Source of the DNA: Cyanobacteriota bacterium
GTDB lineage: Bacteria > Cyanobacteriota > Cyanobacteriia > PCC-6307 > Cyanobiaceae
Assembly: GCA_026389315.1 (NCBI GenBank)
Contig: JAPLIC010000060.1
Location: 1 to 63,956 of the forward strand
DNA: 63,956 nucleotides
Direction of reading: 5' to 3'
The position numbers and the translations under genes are program-made. A model generated the notes under the pieces. The model made no database searches, was not told the origin of the DNA, and was given only the letters and a program-made list of their open reading frames with translations. Positions 33,983 through 43,430 of this stretch are shown here, piece after piece (position 1 is the first letter of the stretch; every line of letters begins with the position of its first letter).

Positions 33983-35234
33983 GTCCGCTCGCCACCACCT
34001 GACCCACCATGGGCCGCTCAAGCCAGGGCGGGTTCGCCGCCAAGGACCTTGCGCTGTGGGCGTGCCAGAGCCAGGGCTTTTCGGCATCAAACAGGAGCCA
34101 ACGTTGGCTGCCGGGGGCCAGGGCCTCTTCCGCCACCCCAAGAAAACGGGCGGGGCCCCAGCACAGCCGTTCCCACAAAAGGGTTGGCTGCCAGCCGTGA
34201 CCACGCACCAGTTCCTGCCAAAGCAGGGGCAGGACCAGACCATGGCCCGCCAGGCCCCCGGGGCGCTGGTCGAGGGGCAAGAGTTGTTCTTCCGCATCCA
34301 GGGGCTGGTGGTGAACGGCCACGGCGCTGATGAGGCCCTCAGCCAGGGCCTGGATCAGGGCCCGGCGATCCCCGGGCCCCCCAAGGGAGGGAACCAGTTT
34401 CCAGCCCTCATCCGCCAACTCCAGAGCACCGCTGTCGCTGACCAGGTGCCACCAGCAGACGCTGGCCAGGGGGTGGTCGGGCTGGTGTTGGCGCAGCAGG
34501 GAGACCCCTTCGGCGGTGGAAAGATTCATCAGCCGCAGTCGGCATTGGGGTAGGCGCCCCGCCAGGGTGAGCAAGGTCTGCAGGGGCAGGATCTCGCTGA
34601 GGGCCGGATCCACCGGCCAACCCGCCCGCAACGCCTCCACCCGTTCGCGCACGAAGCCATCGCGGCAGAGAGAGTCGTCTCGCACCGGCAGCAGGATGGG
34701 CTTGTCGACCATTTCCGCCAGGCTCAGGCCCCGTTCCAGCAGCCCCAGGGGGGGCAAGCTGTCCCCAGCCGCCAGGCCGATGGCACCGGCCGCCAACTGG
34801 TCCCCATGGCCGGCCAGCTGCCGATCCTGGCCTTCGAGGCAGAAGCTGCCCCAGAGGTGCAGATGCATCGGCGCCGGCCACCCCAGGCCCGCCAACCGCT
34901 CGGGCCGGTCCCTCCAGGCGCTGGCCCAGGGCAGCAGTGCCACACTGCCGTAGCCCCCCGCAGCAGCGGCGGCCAGGAGGCTCGTCAGGGTTTCGGCCCG
35001 GCCCAGGTAGGGGTCATCCAGAACGCTGTGGGGATCCACCAGGGGAGGGGCCAGCCAGCAGGTTTGGGCATCAAGGGTGTGACAGCGACTCTGCCAGGGC
35101 CCTTGCAGGCCCCCGGGTTCGGCCAGGGCCTGCAGCCGCTGGCCGCTGATCAAGGCATCCACCACTTTGGTGGGGCGGCCCGGCCCCTCCAACAAGTTGA
35201 CTCGGTGCAGCAGCAGCAGGTGCGGGTCGCTCAT
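33936..35234 (-). CDS. Dihydroorotase-like protein, probably catalytically inactive
   Basis: The 432-residue amidohydrolase-fold protein has the order and length of a class I dihydroorotase. However, the metal-binding PGLVDxHxHLREPG motif is replaced by PPLVDPHSVLDDP (residues 63-75): the first His is kept, the second becomes Val71 and the substrate Arg becomes Asp73. The bridging-lysine region is also unrecognisable. Inactive DHOase paralogues are known to support aspartate transcarbamoylase in other bacteria; a similar structural role here is inference. It overlaps lepB tail to tail and precedes the phosphatase gene's end by 16 bases. Confidence 0.75.
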   Translation of the reverse strand: MSDPHLLLLHRVNLLEGPGRPTKVVDALISGQRLQALAEPGGLQGPWQSRCHTLDAQTCWLAPPLVDPHSVLDDPYLGRAETLTSLLAAAAAGGYGSVALLPWASAWRDRPERLAGLGWPAPMHLHLWGSFCLEGQDRQLAGHGDQLAAGAIGLAAGDSLPPLGLLERGLSLAEMVDKPILLPVRDDSLCRDGFVRERVEALRAGWPVDPALSEILPLQTLLTLAGRLPQCRLRLMNLSTAEGVSLLRQHQPDHPLASVCWWHLVSDSGALELADEGWKLVPSLGGPGDRRALIQALAEGLISAVAVHHQPLDAEEQLLPLDQRPGGLAGHGLVLPLLWQELVRGHGWQPTLLWERLCWGPARFLGVAEEALAPGSQRWLLFDAEKPWLWHAHSARSLAANPPWLERPMVGQVVASGLTAVTEWLVPGFPSC

Positions 35235-35250
35235 GGGGCCCTCAGCCGGA

Positions 35251-36621
35251 TTAAAGGGCTCCGGCGGCGGTTCGATCCAGCACGCCGCCCAAATGGCGGG
35301 TCAGATTCATGCTGGTGACCACCGCAGGGCCTTCGGCGCCATTGGGGTAGTCGATCACCGTGACCCCTCCGTTGCCCTGCTTCACAGCCCAAATATGGCG
35401 GGGTTCAAGGCCGAGAAGGTTGCAAATCAGTGTCTTGTTGACGGCGTCATGGGCCACCACCAGGGCGGTTTCGTCATTGTCGAGACTGCCCACGATCCGC
35501 TGCCAGGTCTCCAGGGAACGGTCCCATACCTGTTGAAGATTTTCGCCCTCGGGCATCTGGACGGTTTCCGGGGCCCGCTTCCAGGCGGCCAGCAGCTCGG
35601 GCCAGTCGGTGGCGATTTCGCTTTCCAGGCGACCTTCCCAGTGGCCGTGGCCGATTTCCCGCAGACCCCGGGTACTCACCAAGGGCACGTTGGGATGGCA
35701 GGCGAGGATGGCTTCGGCGGTTTGTCGAGGACGGGCCATGGCGCTGGTGTAGGCCCGCTGGATCGGTGTCGAGGCCAAAAACTCCGCTGCCGCCTGGGCC
35801 TGTTCCAACCCCCGATCGTTGAGGGGAATATCGATCTGCCCCTGGAAGCGCCCCTGGCGGTTCCAATCGGTTTCCCCGTGGCGCACCAACAAGAGCCGGG
35901 GACCGGCGGTTCGGCGGGGCAGGGGGGCGTCGAGATGGGAGGTGCCGTTGAGGGACTCGATCTGGACCTCCAGGCTGCCGTCGGCCCGGCGGCTCAGGTT
36001 GAAGACCGAGATCGAGGCGTTATCCAGCCGAATCCTCCGAAAGCCCTCCACCCCCATGCCCAGCAACTGGAGCATCAGGACCCGCAGAATGGCGTTGTGA
36101 CCGACCACCAGCACAGTGGCAGCGACCAGGGGGGCGTCGATTTCTTCGCCATGCTGACTGATCAGGCGGTCGAGGAAGCGGGCGGCCTGCTCCATCAACT
36201 CGGGCAGCGGCCGATAGCGCCGGCCATCGGCCCGTTCTAGTTCCAGTTCGGCCGGACGATGGCGCCAGACAGCCGCTAGCTCGGGTGCCCGCTGGACGAG
36301 TTCGCTGAGCGTCCAGCCCCTCCAGGGCTCCAGATCGATCTCCAGCAGGTCGTCGTCCAGGTTCGCTTTGACGCCATGGCCCTGGGCCGCCAACAGCTCT
36401 TCGGCGGTGTGGCGGGCTCGGCTCAGGGGGGACGACAGGGCCGTGGTGAACGACACTTCCTGCAGGTTGAGGCCGCAGGAGCGGGCCTGCTCGCGCCCCG
36501 TGTCCGTAAGGCTGGAGAGGTCGTCCCGACCCTGGATGCGGTCCTCCAGGTTGAAGCTGCTGAGTCCATGGCGAACCAGCACGAGGCGAAGGGACACGGC
36601 CACCTGGGGGATTGGATCCAT
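35251..36621 (-). CDS. Two-domain histidine phosphatase (phosphoglycerate-mutase-like)
   Basis: The 456-residue protein has two tandem histidine phosphatase domains. The first has LVLVRHGLSSFN with His18 and a VVGHNAILR second-His block. The second has LLLVRHGETDWN with His248 and VVAHDAVNKT. Both retain Arg-His-Gly, so both may be active. Such tandem proteins are typical of cyanobacteria and are variously annotated as GpmB or as 2-carboxy-D-arabinitol-1-phosphatase; the true substrate is not determinable here. It is followed by the dihydroorotase-like gene on the same strand. Confidence 0.87.
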   Translation of the reverse strand: MDPIPQVAVSLRLVLVRHGLSSFNLEDRIQGRDDLSSLTDTGREQARSCGLNLQEVSFTTALSSPLSRARHTAEELLAAQGHGVKANLDDDLLEIDLEPWRGWTLSELVQRAPELAAVWRHRPAELELERADGRRYRPLPELMEQAARFLDRLISQHGEEIDAPLVAATVLVVGHNAILRVLMLQLLGMGVEGFRRIRLDNASISVFNLSRRADGSLEVQIESLNGTSHLDAPLPRRTAGPRLLLVRHGETDWNRQGRFQGQIDIPLNDRGLEQAQAAAEFLASTPIQRAYTSAMARPRQTAEAILACHPNVPLVSTRGLREIGHGHWEGRLESEIATDWPELLAAWKRAPETVQMPEGENLQQVWDRSLETWQRIVGSLDNDETALVVAHDAVNKTLICNLLGLEPRHIWAVKQGNGGVTVIDYPNGAEGPAVVTSMNLTRHLGGVLDRTAAGAL

Positions 36622-36747
36622 CGTATGGGAGGAGCCCCAGCCAAGCCATCACCTCCAGCCGGCGCGGGACAATCCTCTGGCGTGTTTCCCGAGGCCCTGC
36701 GGTTGTCCGGTCCCCCACCCCTGCCACTTCCAGAGGCCGGCAGCCCC

Positions 36748-38121
36748 ATGGCCAGCCCCTATTGGAAACGGCTGCTGGCCCTGCTGGCCCTGGCCCTCAG
36801 CCTGGTGTTGTGGACCGAAGGGTTGCTGAGTAGCCTGGAGCGACCATCGGTGCTGGATTCCCTCGGGGTGCGCCAGATGGAGCTGGCTGCCCTGGCGGCG
36901 GAGGGGCTGCCGGCCCCATGGCAGGCCGCTCTAGTGGGCGACGATCCCAGGGGGGCCTTGCGGCATGAGCTGGATCGCCAGGTCAAGGGGTTGGGCCAGG
37001 GCGCCAGTGCCCTGCAAAGGCTGGAGCTGGCCCTGCTGGATTCTGCGACAGCCAAGGACCCGACGCGCGCCCTTTCCGCCTCCGTCACCGGGTTGCTGGA
37101 CCAGGTGGATGGGGCCCGCAAGCCCCTGCTCAAGGCCCTGCTGCTGGGCCAGCCATTAGCAGCCGGGGACCGCGCCCAGTTGCTGACCCCCTGGGGCCAG
37201 GAGCCGATGCTGGAGCAGTTGACCTGTGAGTGGCTCGGGGGGCCTTCCAGCAGTTGCCCCGCCCAGCGCCAACACCGCCATCGGCTGGTGCAGTGGCTGG
37301 GGATCAGCGTGCTGCCCGTGGTCTTGATGATCGTTGGCGGGCTTTTGCTGCTGCGTCAGCTCTGGCGCTTCTACCGCGGCTCCCAGGAGCCGCCGCCGCC
37401 GCTCCTGGGCCCGTCGCTTGCCGCCGTGGATGTCACCTTGCTGATTGCGGGGGGGTTCGTGGTTGTGGGGGAGGTGCTGCTGCCGGCCCTGCTGCAAAAC
37501 CCCATGCAGGCACTGTTGCACAAGGTGCCCCTGGCCCCCGCCACGGCCCAAGGACTGCAGGTGCTGTTTCAATACCTGGTGTTGATGGTGGCGCCCCTAC
37601 TGATCCTGCACCTGTTGCTGCGGGGCCGTCAGGCCCCTGAGGGTGGGTGGTTGCAATGGCGTTGGCGGCCGCTGGTGGGAGCGCTGTCTCAAGCCATGGG
37701 CGCCCTTTTGATGGTGATGCCCCTGGTGGCCTTGGCCAGCTGGCTGCTCAGTTTGGTTTGGAGTGAACCGGGGGGCAGCAATCCGCTTTTGGATTTGGTC
37801 TTCCACAGCGGCGACCGGGTCGCCTTGTTGTGCCTGGGCCTCACCGCCACGGTGCTGGCTCCCCTTTTTGAGGAAACCCTGTTCAGGGGGGTGCTGTTGC
37901 CGGTCTTGGCTCAGCGGCTGGGGGCGATGGGGGCGGTGCTGGCCAGTGCGGCGCTCTTCGCCCTGGCCCACCTCAGCCTGGGGGAGCTGGTCCCCTTGTT
38001 TGTGCTGGGCGTTGGCCTTGGGTTGTTGCGCTGGCGTACGGGCCGCCTGGCCCCTGGCGTCTTCATGCATGGTTTCTGGAATGCCCTGACTTTTCTCAAC
38101 CTGATTTCCCTGGCTAGCTGA
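36748..38121 (+). CDS. CPBP-family intramembrane protease
   Basis: This protein of about 457 residues has an N-terminal transmembrane helix, a soluble segment of about 150 residues, and seven or eight helices carrying the Abi/CPBP motifs LFEETLFRGVLLP (Glu375, Glu376, Arg380), ALFALAHLSLGE, and HGFWNAL. The family includes glutamic intramembrane endopeptidases and prenyl-protein proteases. ATG 36748 fits the first helix; the frame stays open upstream into the divergent phosphatase gene without a plausible start. It precedes the division-wall genes. Confidence 0.87.
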   Translation: MASPYWKRLLALLALALSLVLWTEGLLSSLERPSVLDSLGVRQMELAALAAEGLPAPWQAALVGDDPRGALRHELDRQVKGLGQGASALQRLELALLDSATAKDPTRALSASVTGLLDQVDGARKPLLKALLLGQPLAAGDRAQLLTPWGQEPMLEQLTCEWLGGPSSSCPAQRQHRHRLVQWLGISVLPVVLMIVGGLLLLRQLWRFYRGSQEPPPPLLGPSLAAVDVTLLIAGGFVVVGEVLLPALLQNPMQALLHKVPLAPATAQGLQVLFQYLVLMVAPLLILHLLLRGRQAPEGGWLQWRWRPLVGALSQAMGALLMVMPLVALASWLLSLVWSEPGGSNPLLDLVFHSGDRVALLCLGLTATVLAPLFEETLFRGVLLPVLAQRLGAMGAVLASAALFALAHLSLGELVPLFVLGVGLGLLRWRTGRLAPGVFMHGFWNALTFLNLISLAS

Positions 38122-38185
38122 CGGCGGCTTGCCCCATGGGCCCCTGGGTGGTTCACTTGCTCATCAATGCTTCGGTGGACTGTCC

Positions 38186-38680
38186 GTGGTCGCCACCCTG
38201 TCCCAACCCCAGCCCCCCCGGCGCAGCGGCGGCCGCCGAGAGAAAAGGCAGGCCGGTGGCAGCGACCCAAACGCCGCCAGACCGCTGCGCCAGGCCTCGG
38301 CCCTGTTGCGAGAATCCCTGACGGCCCGACCGGTGGAACGCCAGTCGCCCCTCCTGGCGGGTATGCACCGGGTCACTTCCGGCGTCCTGCTTGGACTGGG
38401 CCTCTCGACACTGGCCCTCGGTGGGTTGACCGTCTACTGGCAGAACCAGTGGGCCAAAAGCTTTCAACAACTCGAAGCCTCCAAAACCCTTGAGCACCGT
38501 CTGCAGCAATCCGCAGCCGTACTGGAGCAGCACCACCTCGGCGTCGCTGGTCGCCCAGGATTGCTGGTGCCCACCAGTAGTGAACAGCTCATTCACCTAT
38601 CAGCCCCAGGCGATTCTGCGGTCCTGAGGCCGGGCCTGCTGGCTCGCCTGAGCATGGGCCCCGTGCCTGCGGGGTACTGA
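38186..38680 (+). CDS. FtsL-like bitopic membrane protein
   Basis: This protein of about 164 residues has a basic, Pro/Arg-rich cytosolic N-terminus (about 60 residues), one transmembrane helix (GVLLGLGLSTLALGGLTVYW) and a periplasmic segment (WAKSFQQLEASKTLEHRLQQ) with coiled-coil spacing. This topology and its position directly upstream of ftsI, with stop and start overlapping by 1 base (TGATG), match FtsL, which scaffolds FtsI/FtsW. Sequence similarity to FtsL is too weak to assert. GTG 38186 is chosen; TTG 38129 is another option. Confidence 0.65.
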   Translation: MVATLSQPQPPRRSGGRREKRQAGGSDPNAARPLRQASALLRESLTARPVERQSPLLAGMHRVTSGVLLGLGLSTLALGGLTVYWQNQWAKSFQQLEASKTLEHRLQQSAAVLEQHHLGVAGRPGLLVPTSSEQLIHLSAPGDSAVLRPGLLARLSMGPVPAGY

Positions 38681-40548
38681 TGGCACGTTCCACCACCCGG
38701 CGCCATCCCCCCGGGGGTGCGGGCCGTTCGGAGCTGCGCACCGGCACCCCCCGCGGATCCGCTCCCCGGGCCCGCCATCCCCGCGTTCGCGCCCAGCCAC
38801 CCCTGAACGGTCGCCGGTTGATTCTGGTGTTTCTGGTCCTGGTTTCGGCTTTGGCGGGGCTGGGTTGCCGTCTGGCCTGGTTGCAATTGGTGGATGGCCA
38901 TCGGCTGCGGGCCAAAGCCAGGGAGATCCAGACCCATACCACCAAACCGATTGGAATCCGCCGCACGATCGTCGATCGCAGCGGGCGCTTGGTGGCCCTT
39001 GATGAAGAGCGGTTCGTGCTCTGGGCCCATCCGCGCTATTTCAATTTTCCGGGCGATCCGCCCCAGGATGTACGCCCCGTGGCCGATGTGGCCGCCCGCC
39101 TGGCCGAAGTGCTGGCCCTGCCCGAACGGGATCTGCTTGAGCGCTTGGGGGAAAGGCGCAGTGGCGTCAAGCTGGCCACAGGGTTGGATCCGGAAACCGC
39201 CCAACGGGTTCGGGCCCTGGGCATCAGCGGCCTCGACCTGCAGGCCTATCCCCAGCGCATTTATCCCCAGGGATCCCTTTTCGCCAATGTGGTCGGTTTC
39301 CTCAACCTGGAGAGGGTGCCCCAGGCGGGACTCGAACAAAGCCGTGATAACGATCTTCGGCGCCAGGAAAGCGCCGTGTCCATGCGCCGCGGTGCCGACG
39401 GAACCCCCTTGCCCGATGGGTTGCAACCTGGTTCCCTTTACGGCGACGACCTGCGTCTGCAGCTCACCCTGGATTCCAGGTTGCAGCAGGTGGCCCAGCA
39501 GGCCCTGGCCCGCCAGGTCAAGCAGTGGAACGCCAAGCGCGGCGCCGCCCTGGTGATGGATGCCCGTAACGGCGAAATGCTGGCCCTGGCCTCCAGCCCC
39601 AGTTACGACCCCAACAGTTTTTGGAACTACAACCCGGGCCTGTTCCGCGAATGGTCGGTGCAGGATCTCTATGAACCGGGGTCCACCTTCAAGCCGATCA
39701 ACCTGGCCCTGGCCCTGCAGGAAAAGGCGATCGATCCCCACTCCACGGTCAATGACGTGGGCCAGCTCACCATTGGTGGCTGGCCGATCTTTAATGCCGA
39801 TCGGCGGGCCAACGGGATCATCGATCTGCCGACGGTGCTGCAGGTTTCCAGCAATGTCGGCATGGTGCAGGCCATGGGCCGGCTCAAGCGGCAGGTCTTC
39901 TGGAATTGGCTCCATGGGCTCGGCATCGATGAGGTGCCCGACACGGACCTTCCCGGTGCCGTGGCCGGCCAGCTCAAGAGCCGCTCAGATTTCAGCGCCG
40001 GCGCCATCGAACCGGCCACCGCCGCCTTTGGCCAGGGCTTCTCGCTTACGCCCCTGAAGCTGCTGCAGTTGCATGGCATGTTGGCCAATGGCGGTCGCCT
40101 GGTCAGTCCCCACATCACCCGCGGCTTGCGTTCAGGGGAGGGGTTGGCCGCTTCGGAGGCACGCACTGGAGTTCCCCTGCTCGAACCCGCCGTCACGCAC
40201 CAGGTGATGGAGTGGATGGAAAGCGTGGTGCAGAAGGGCAGCGGCAAAGGCTTGCAGATCCCGGGCTATCGGCTCGGCGGCAAAACAGGGACAGCCCAGA
40301 AGGCCCATAACGGCACCTACATCCCGGGGGCTCGGATTTGCAGCTTTGTGGCGGTGTTGCCGATTGAGGACCCGCGCTACGTGGTGCTGGTGGTGGTCGA
40401 TGAGCCCCAGGGGGGCAATGCCTATGGGTCCACCGTTGCCGTTCCGGTGGCTCGCCAGATCGTCGAAGCCCTGTTGGTTCTTGAGAAGATCGCCCCGAGC
40501 CAACCGGTGCCACCCGCCCCTGCCGCCATCGCCCCCCGGAAGGGCTGA
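38680..40548 (+). CDS. ftsI: Penicillin-binding protein 2/3, septal transpeptidase type
   Basis: The 622-residue class B PBP has a long Arg/Pro-rich cytosolic N-terminus, one transmembrane helix (about 47-66), a dimerisation domain and the transpeptidase domain. The active-site motifs are S335-TF-K338, S390-S-N392 and K535-TG. It cross-links septal peptidoglycan. It is translationally coupled to the upstream FtsL-like gene. The N-terminal tail of about 45 residues is richer in Arg than in most homologues. Confidence 0.93.
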   Translation: MARSTTRRHPPGGAGRSELRTGTPRGSAPRARHPRVRAQPPLNGRRLILVFLVLVSALAGLGCRLAWLQLVDGHRLRAKAREIQTHTTKPIGIRRTIVDRSGRLVALDEERFVLWAHPRYFNFPGDPPQDVRPVADVAARLAEVLALPERDLLERLGERRSGVKLATGLDPETAQRVRALGISGLDLQAYPQRIYPQGSLFANVVGFLNLERVPQAGLEQSRDNDLRRQESAVSMRRGADGTPLPDGLQPGSLYGDDLRLQLTLDSRLQQVAQQALARQVKQWNAKRGAALVMDARNGEMLALASSPSYDPNSFWNYNPGLFREWSVQDLYEPGSTFKPINLALALQEKAIDPHSTVNDVGQLTIGGWPIFNADRRANGIIDLPTVLQVSSNVGMVQAMGRLKRQVFWNWLHGLGIDEVPDTDLPGAVAGQLKSRSDFSAGAIEPATAAFGQGFSLTPLKLLQLHGMLANGGRLVSPHITRGLRSGEGLAASEARTGVPLLEPAVTHQVMEWMESVVQKGSGKGLQIPGYRLGGKTGTAQKAHNGTYIPGARICSFVAVLPIEDPRYVVLVVVDEPQGGNAYGSTVAVPVARQIVEALLVLEKIAPSQPVPPAPAAIAPRKG

Positions 40549-40654
40549 ACGCCTCCTGTACGGATTCGCTCAAGCAACAGGTGAGGGGCTGGGGACAGGC
40601 CCTTGGCGTGGGTAGGTTTGGCCCCGGTCAGTGATTCTGTAAGGCTTCTTTTCC

Positions 40655-41824
40655 ATGGCCCATCTGCTTGACCAACTGGCCGCCATGACGGTTGTCGTGG
40701 CCGACACCGGCGATATCGACGCGATCCGCCAGTTCACCCCCCGGGATGCCACCACCAATCCCTCCCTCATCCTGGCCGCAGCCCAAATCCCAACCTATAA
40801 CGAATTGATTGACCGCTCACTGCGGGAATCGCGCCAGGTGATCGGCGGCGAGGCGGCGGCGGAGGACGTGGTCAAGGAAGCCCTGGATGAAATCAGCGTC
40901 ACCTTTGGCAAGGAGATCCTCAAGATCGTGCCGGGCCGGGTGTCCACTGAGGTGGATGCCCGCCTCAGTTATGACACCGAAGCCACGATTGAAAAGGCCC
41001 ACAAGCTGATTGGCCTTTACCAACAGGCCGGCATTGGCAAGGAGCGGGTGTTGATCAAGATTGCTGCGACTTGGGAGGGGATCAAGGCGGCGGAACGGCT
41101 GGAAAAGGATGGCATTCATTGCAATCTCACCCTGCTCTTCGGCTTCTCCCAGGCGGTGGCCTGTGCGGAGGCAGGAGTCACCCTGATCTCGCCGTTTGTG
41201 GGCCGCATTCTGGATTGGTACAAAAAATCAACAGGTCGCGATGGCTATCCAGGCCCAGAAGATCCGGGGGTTTTATCTGTTACCTCAATCTTTAATTATT
41301 TCAAAACCTATGGCTATGCCACTGAGGTGATGGGAGCCAGCTTTCGCAACATCGATGAAATCATCGAGCTGGCCGGTTGCGATTTATTAACCATCTCTCC
41401 GGCATTGATGGATCAGTTGCGCCACAGTGAAGGGGTGTTGCAGCGCAAGCTGGATGCCGCCAAGCCTGGCCCCTGCCCGGATCGCATTCATGTCGACAAG
41501 AAGATGTTTGAGACGTTGATGGCCACGGATCAAATGGCCAGCGAAAAACTAGACGAGGGTATCCGCGGTTTCTCCAAGGCGATCGAAACCCTAGAGGCCC
41601 AACTAGCCCATCGGCTAGCGGTGATTGAGGGAGGGGCGGCCTTCAATCATGCTGTTCATGAGATTTTCCTGTTGAATGATCTCGATGGCGATGGTTGTAT
41701 CACCCGCGAGGAATGGGTAGGCAGTGACGCGGTTTTTGATGCCCTCGACACGGATAAGGATGGCCGGCTCGTCCCCGACGACGTCCGTGGCGGCCTGGGC
41801 GCCCCCCTGGCGATCCGGCGTTGA
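40655..41824 (+). CDS. tal: Transaldolase with C-terminal EF-hand pair
   Basis: Residues 1-325 form a class I transaldolase, with [10 protein letters not shown], the Schiff-base Lys135 in [11 protein letters not shown], and [20 protein letters not shown]. It interconverts sedoheptulose-7-P and glyceraldehyde-3-P with erythrose-4-P and fructose-6-P in the oxidative pentose phosphate pathway. The last ~50 residues add two EF-hand loops, [12 protein letters not shown] (342-353) and [12 protein letters not shown] (365-376), each with acidic residues at the canonical positions 1, 3, 5 and 12. Calcium binding is therefore likely, although its effect on catalysis is unknown. Confidence 0.94.
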   Translation: MAHLLDQLAAMTVVVADTGDIDAIRQFTPRDATTNPSLILAAAQIPTYNELIDRSLRESRQVIGGEAAAEDVVKEALDEISVTFGKEILKIVPGRVSTEVDARLSYDTEATIEKAHKLIGLYQQAGIGKERVLIKIAATWEGIKAAERLEKDGIHCNLTLLFGFSQAVACAEAGVTLISPFVGRILDWYKKSTGRDGYPGPEDPGVLSVTSIFNYFKTYGYATEVMGASFRNIDEIIELAGCDLLTISPALMDQLRHSEGVLQRKLDAAKPGPCPDRIHVDKKMFETLMATDQMASEKLDEGIRGFSKAIETLEAQLAHRLAVIEGGAAFNHAVHEIFLLNDLDGDGCITREEWVGSDAVFDALDTDKDGRLVPDDVRGGLGAPLAIRR

Positions 41825-41916
41825 AACCGGCTCCATTGGCAATCCGAGGGGGAAGTGGAGTTGGGTCGGCCAAATGTCTTTAAAGTCTCAGTGCCCTCCC
41901 CCCCCGATTGCCTGCC

Positions 41917-42294
41917 GTGAATGCCCTGGACACCATGAGAGCCCTCGCCAGCTCGGGCGAGGTCATGGATTTTGAACCTGGATCGGTGATCTTTCGATCT
42001 GGAGAGTCTGGAGACTGCATGTTTGGCCTCCTGGAAGGCCAGGTGGAGCTCTCCTGGAATGACTCGGAAGGTAAAGAGCTCATCAATGCTGGTGATGTCT
42101 TTGGAGCCGGAGCCCTGGTGACCCAGGAGCACCGCCGCTTTGGTGATGCCCGTTCCGTCACGGCCTGTCGTCTGCTGGTGATGAATCGCGAGAAGTTTTT
42201 GTTTGCGGTGCAGGAATCACCGATGTTCGCCATTGAGCTTCTGGCCTCCATTGACCAACGGCTGCGCCATCTCAAAGGGTGTATCAGCGGCTAG
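41917..42294 (+). CDS. Cyclic-nucleotide-binding-domain protein
   Basis: This protein of about 125 residues is a single CAP-family beta-roll: MDFEPGSVIFRSGESGDCMF, then GLLEGQVEL and GDVFGAGALVTQEHRRFGDARSVTACRLL. The phosphate-binding cassette region (GAGALVTQEHRRFGDARS) retains a Gly and an Arg but lacks the canonical Glu-x-Ala-x8-RAA, so cyclic-nucleotide binding is uncertain. No helix-turn-helix follows, so it is not a Crp-type activator by itself. The start is GTG 41917 (ATG 41935 also possible). It lies tail to tail with the flavoprotein gene, 3 bases apart. Confidence 0.8.
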   Translation: MNALDTMRALASSGEVMDFEPGSVIFRSGESGDCMFGLLEGQVELSWNDSEGKELINAGDVFGAGALVTQEHRRFGDARSVTACRLLVMNREKFLFAVQESPMFAIELLASIDQRLRHLKGCISG

Positions 42295-42297
42295 GGA

Positions 42298-43428
42298 TCA
42301 ACCCCGCTGGAACAGCAAGCGCCGGATCACCCGCTGGGCGATGTCGCCGTAGCCCATTTCGCCCGAGAGGATCTGGGCAATGCGTTTGGGGGCTGTGGGT
42401 CGTTTGATGCCCAGCTGGTAGCCCACCCTGGGGACTCGGTAAAAGACCTGGGCAATCCGTTTGCCCCAGGCCATCGAGTCGCCCCATTCCTTGCGCATCG
42501 TCTGGCTGTAGCCGGCCAGGGCCAGATTGTCTCCGGCCAACCAATCGTCCATGGCGCTGGCGGCGGCGCAACCACTGCGCAGGGAGGGCCTCAGACCCTC
42601 CGCCAGAAAAGGATCACATAGCGAAGCGGCGTCACCAACGGCCACCACCCCATCCCCGTGCAGGGGGTGGTGACCATCCCAGATCCGCAATTGCCCAGGG
42701 CGTCGTTCGCCCGCCTCCGGGTCCAGGCCCAGGCTTGGCAACATGCGGGCCAAGACCGCATTGGCATCCGCCTCCTGTTGGCCGATGAACGTTCCCACGC
42801 CGATGCTGTACCCGCCGCTGCGGGGGAACGCCCAGCAGAAACCGTGGTGCACCAGGCCAAACTCAAAGTGGGCCACATCCGCAGGGGTCGGCGTGCCCTC
42901 CACTTCCACCGAGACGGTGGCGGCATAGCGGGGGCGGGCTGGACCCAGTCCCTGCTCGGCGGCGAAGCGGGAGCTGGAGCCATCGGCAATCACCAGGCCC
43001 CTGGCCTCCAGCTGCTGGCCCTGGCCATCGGTCACTTGCCAGCGGTCGCCCTGGCGGCTGAGGGCCGTGGCGGTGCGCCCATAGCGCAGATCCACACCCC
43101 GATCGGCGGCCTGGCTGGCCAGAAAGTCGTCGAGCACCCGGCGGCGCACGATCCAGAAGGGGGCATCGCCTGGCAACTCGGCCACCACCGGATCCTCCAG
43201 GCACCAGGTGAACCGCACCTGACGGATCACCTGGTCAATGGCGGGGCGTAGGTCAAAAGGAAACCACTGCTGCACAGAAGCGGCCATGCCACCGCCGCAG
43301 GGCTTGCCCCGGCCCGGACCCTCCTTTTCGAGCTGAATCACCCGCCGGCCCCTGGCGGCCAGATGGAAAGCCGCAGCGGATCCGGCCGGTCCCGCCCCAA
43401 GCACAATGACGTCGGCATCGAGCGTCAT
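42298..43428 (-). CDS. Geranylgeranyl-reductase-family flavoprotein
   Basis: The 376-residue FAD-dependent enzyme has an N-terminal dinucleotide motif DVIVLGAGPAGSAAAFHLA, the CGGGMAAS loop typical of the geranylgeranyl-reductase/ChlP superfamily, and the second FAD motif VVAVGDAASLCDPFLAEG. Relatives reduce isoprenoid double bonds in chlorophyll, tocopherol or archaeal lipids. It may be a second reductase besides ChlP. It abuts frr (2-base gap) on the same strand. Confidence 0.87.
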   Translation of the reverse strand: MTLDADVIVLGAGPAGSAAAFHLAARGRRVIQLEKEGPGRGKPCGGGMAASVQQWFPFDLRPAIDQVIRQVRFTWCLEDPVVAELPGDAPFWIVRRRVLDDFLASQAADRGVDLRYGRTATALSRQGDRWQVTDGQGQQLEARGLVIADGSSSRFAAEQGLGPARPRYAATVSVEVEGTPTPADVAHFEFGLVHHGFCWAFPRSGGYSIGVGTFIGQQEADANAVLARMLPSLGLDPEAGERRPGQLRIWDGHHPLHGDGVVAVGDAASLCDPFLAEGLRPSLRSGCAAASAMDDWLAGDNLALAGYSQTMRKEWGDSMAWGKRIAQVFYRVPRVGYQLGIKRPTAPKRIAQILSGEMGYGDIAQRVIRRLLFQRG

Positions 43429-43430
43429 GC

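Noticed and set aside
38593..39915. Long open frame on the minus strand opposite ftsI
   Set aside because: GC-rich coding DNA yields long antisense frames; the translation is Gly/Gln/His-rich without any family motif, and ftsI on the plus strand is certain.
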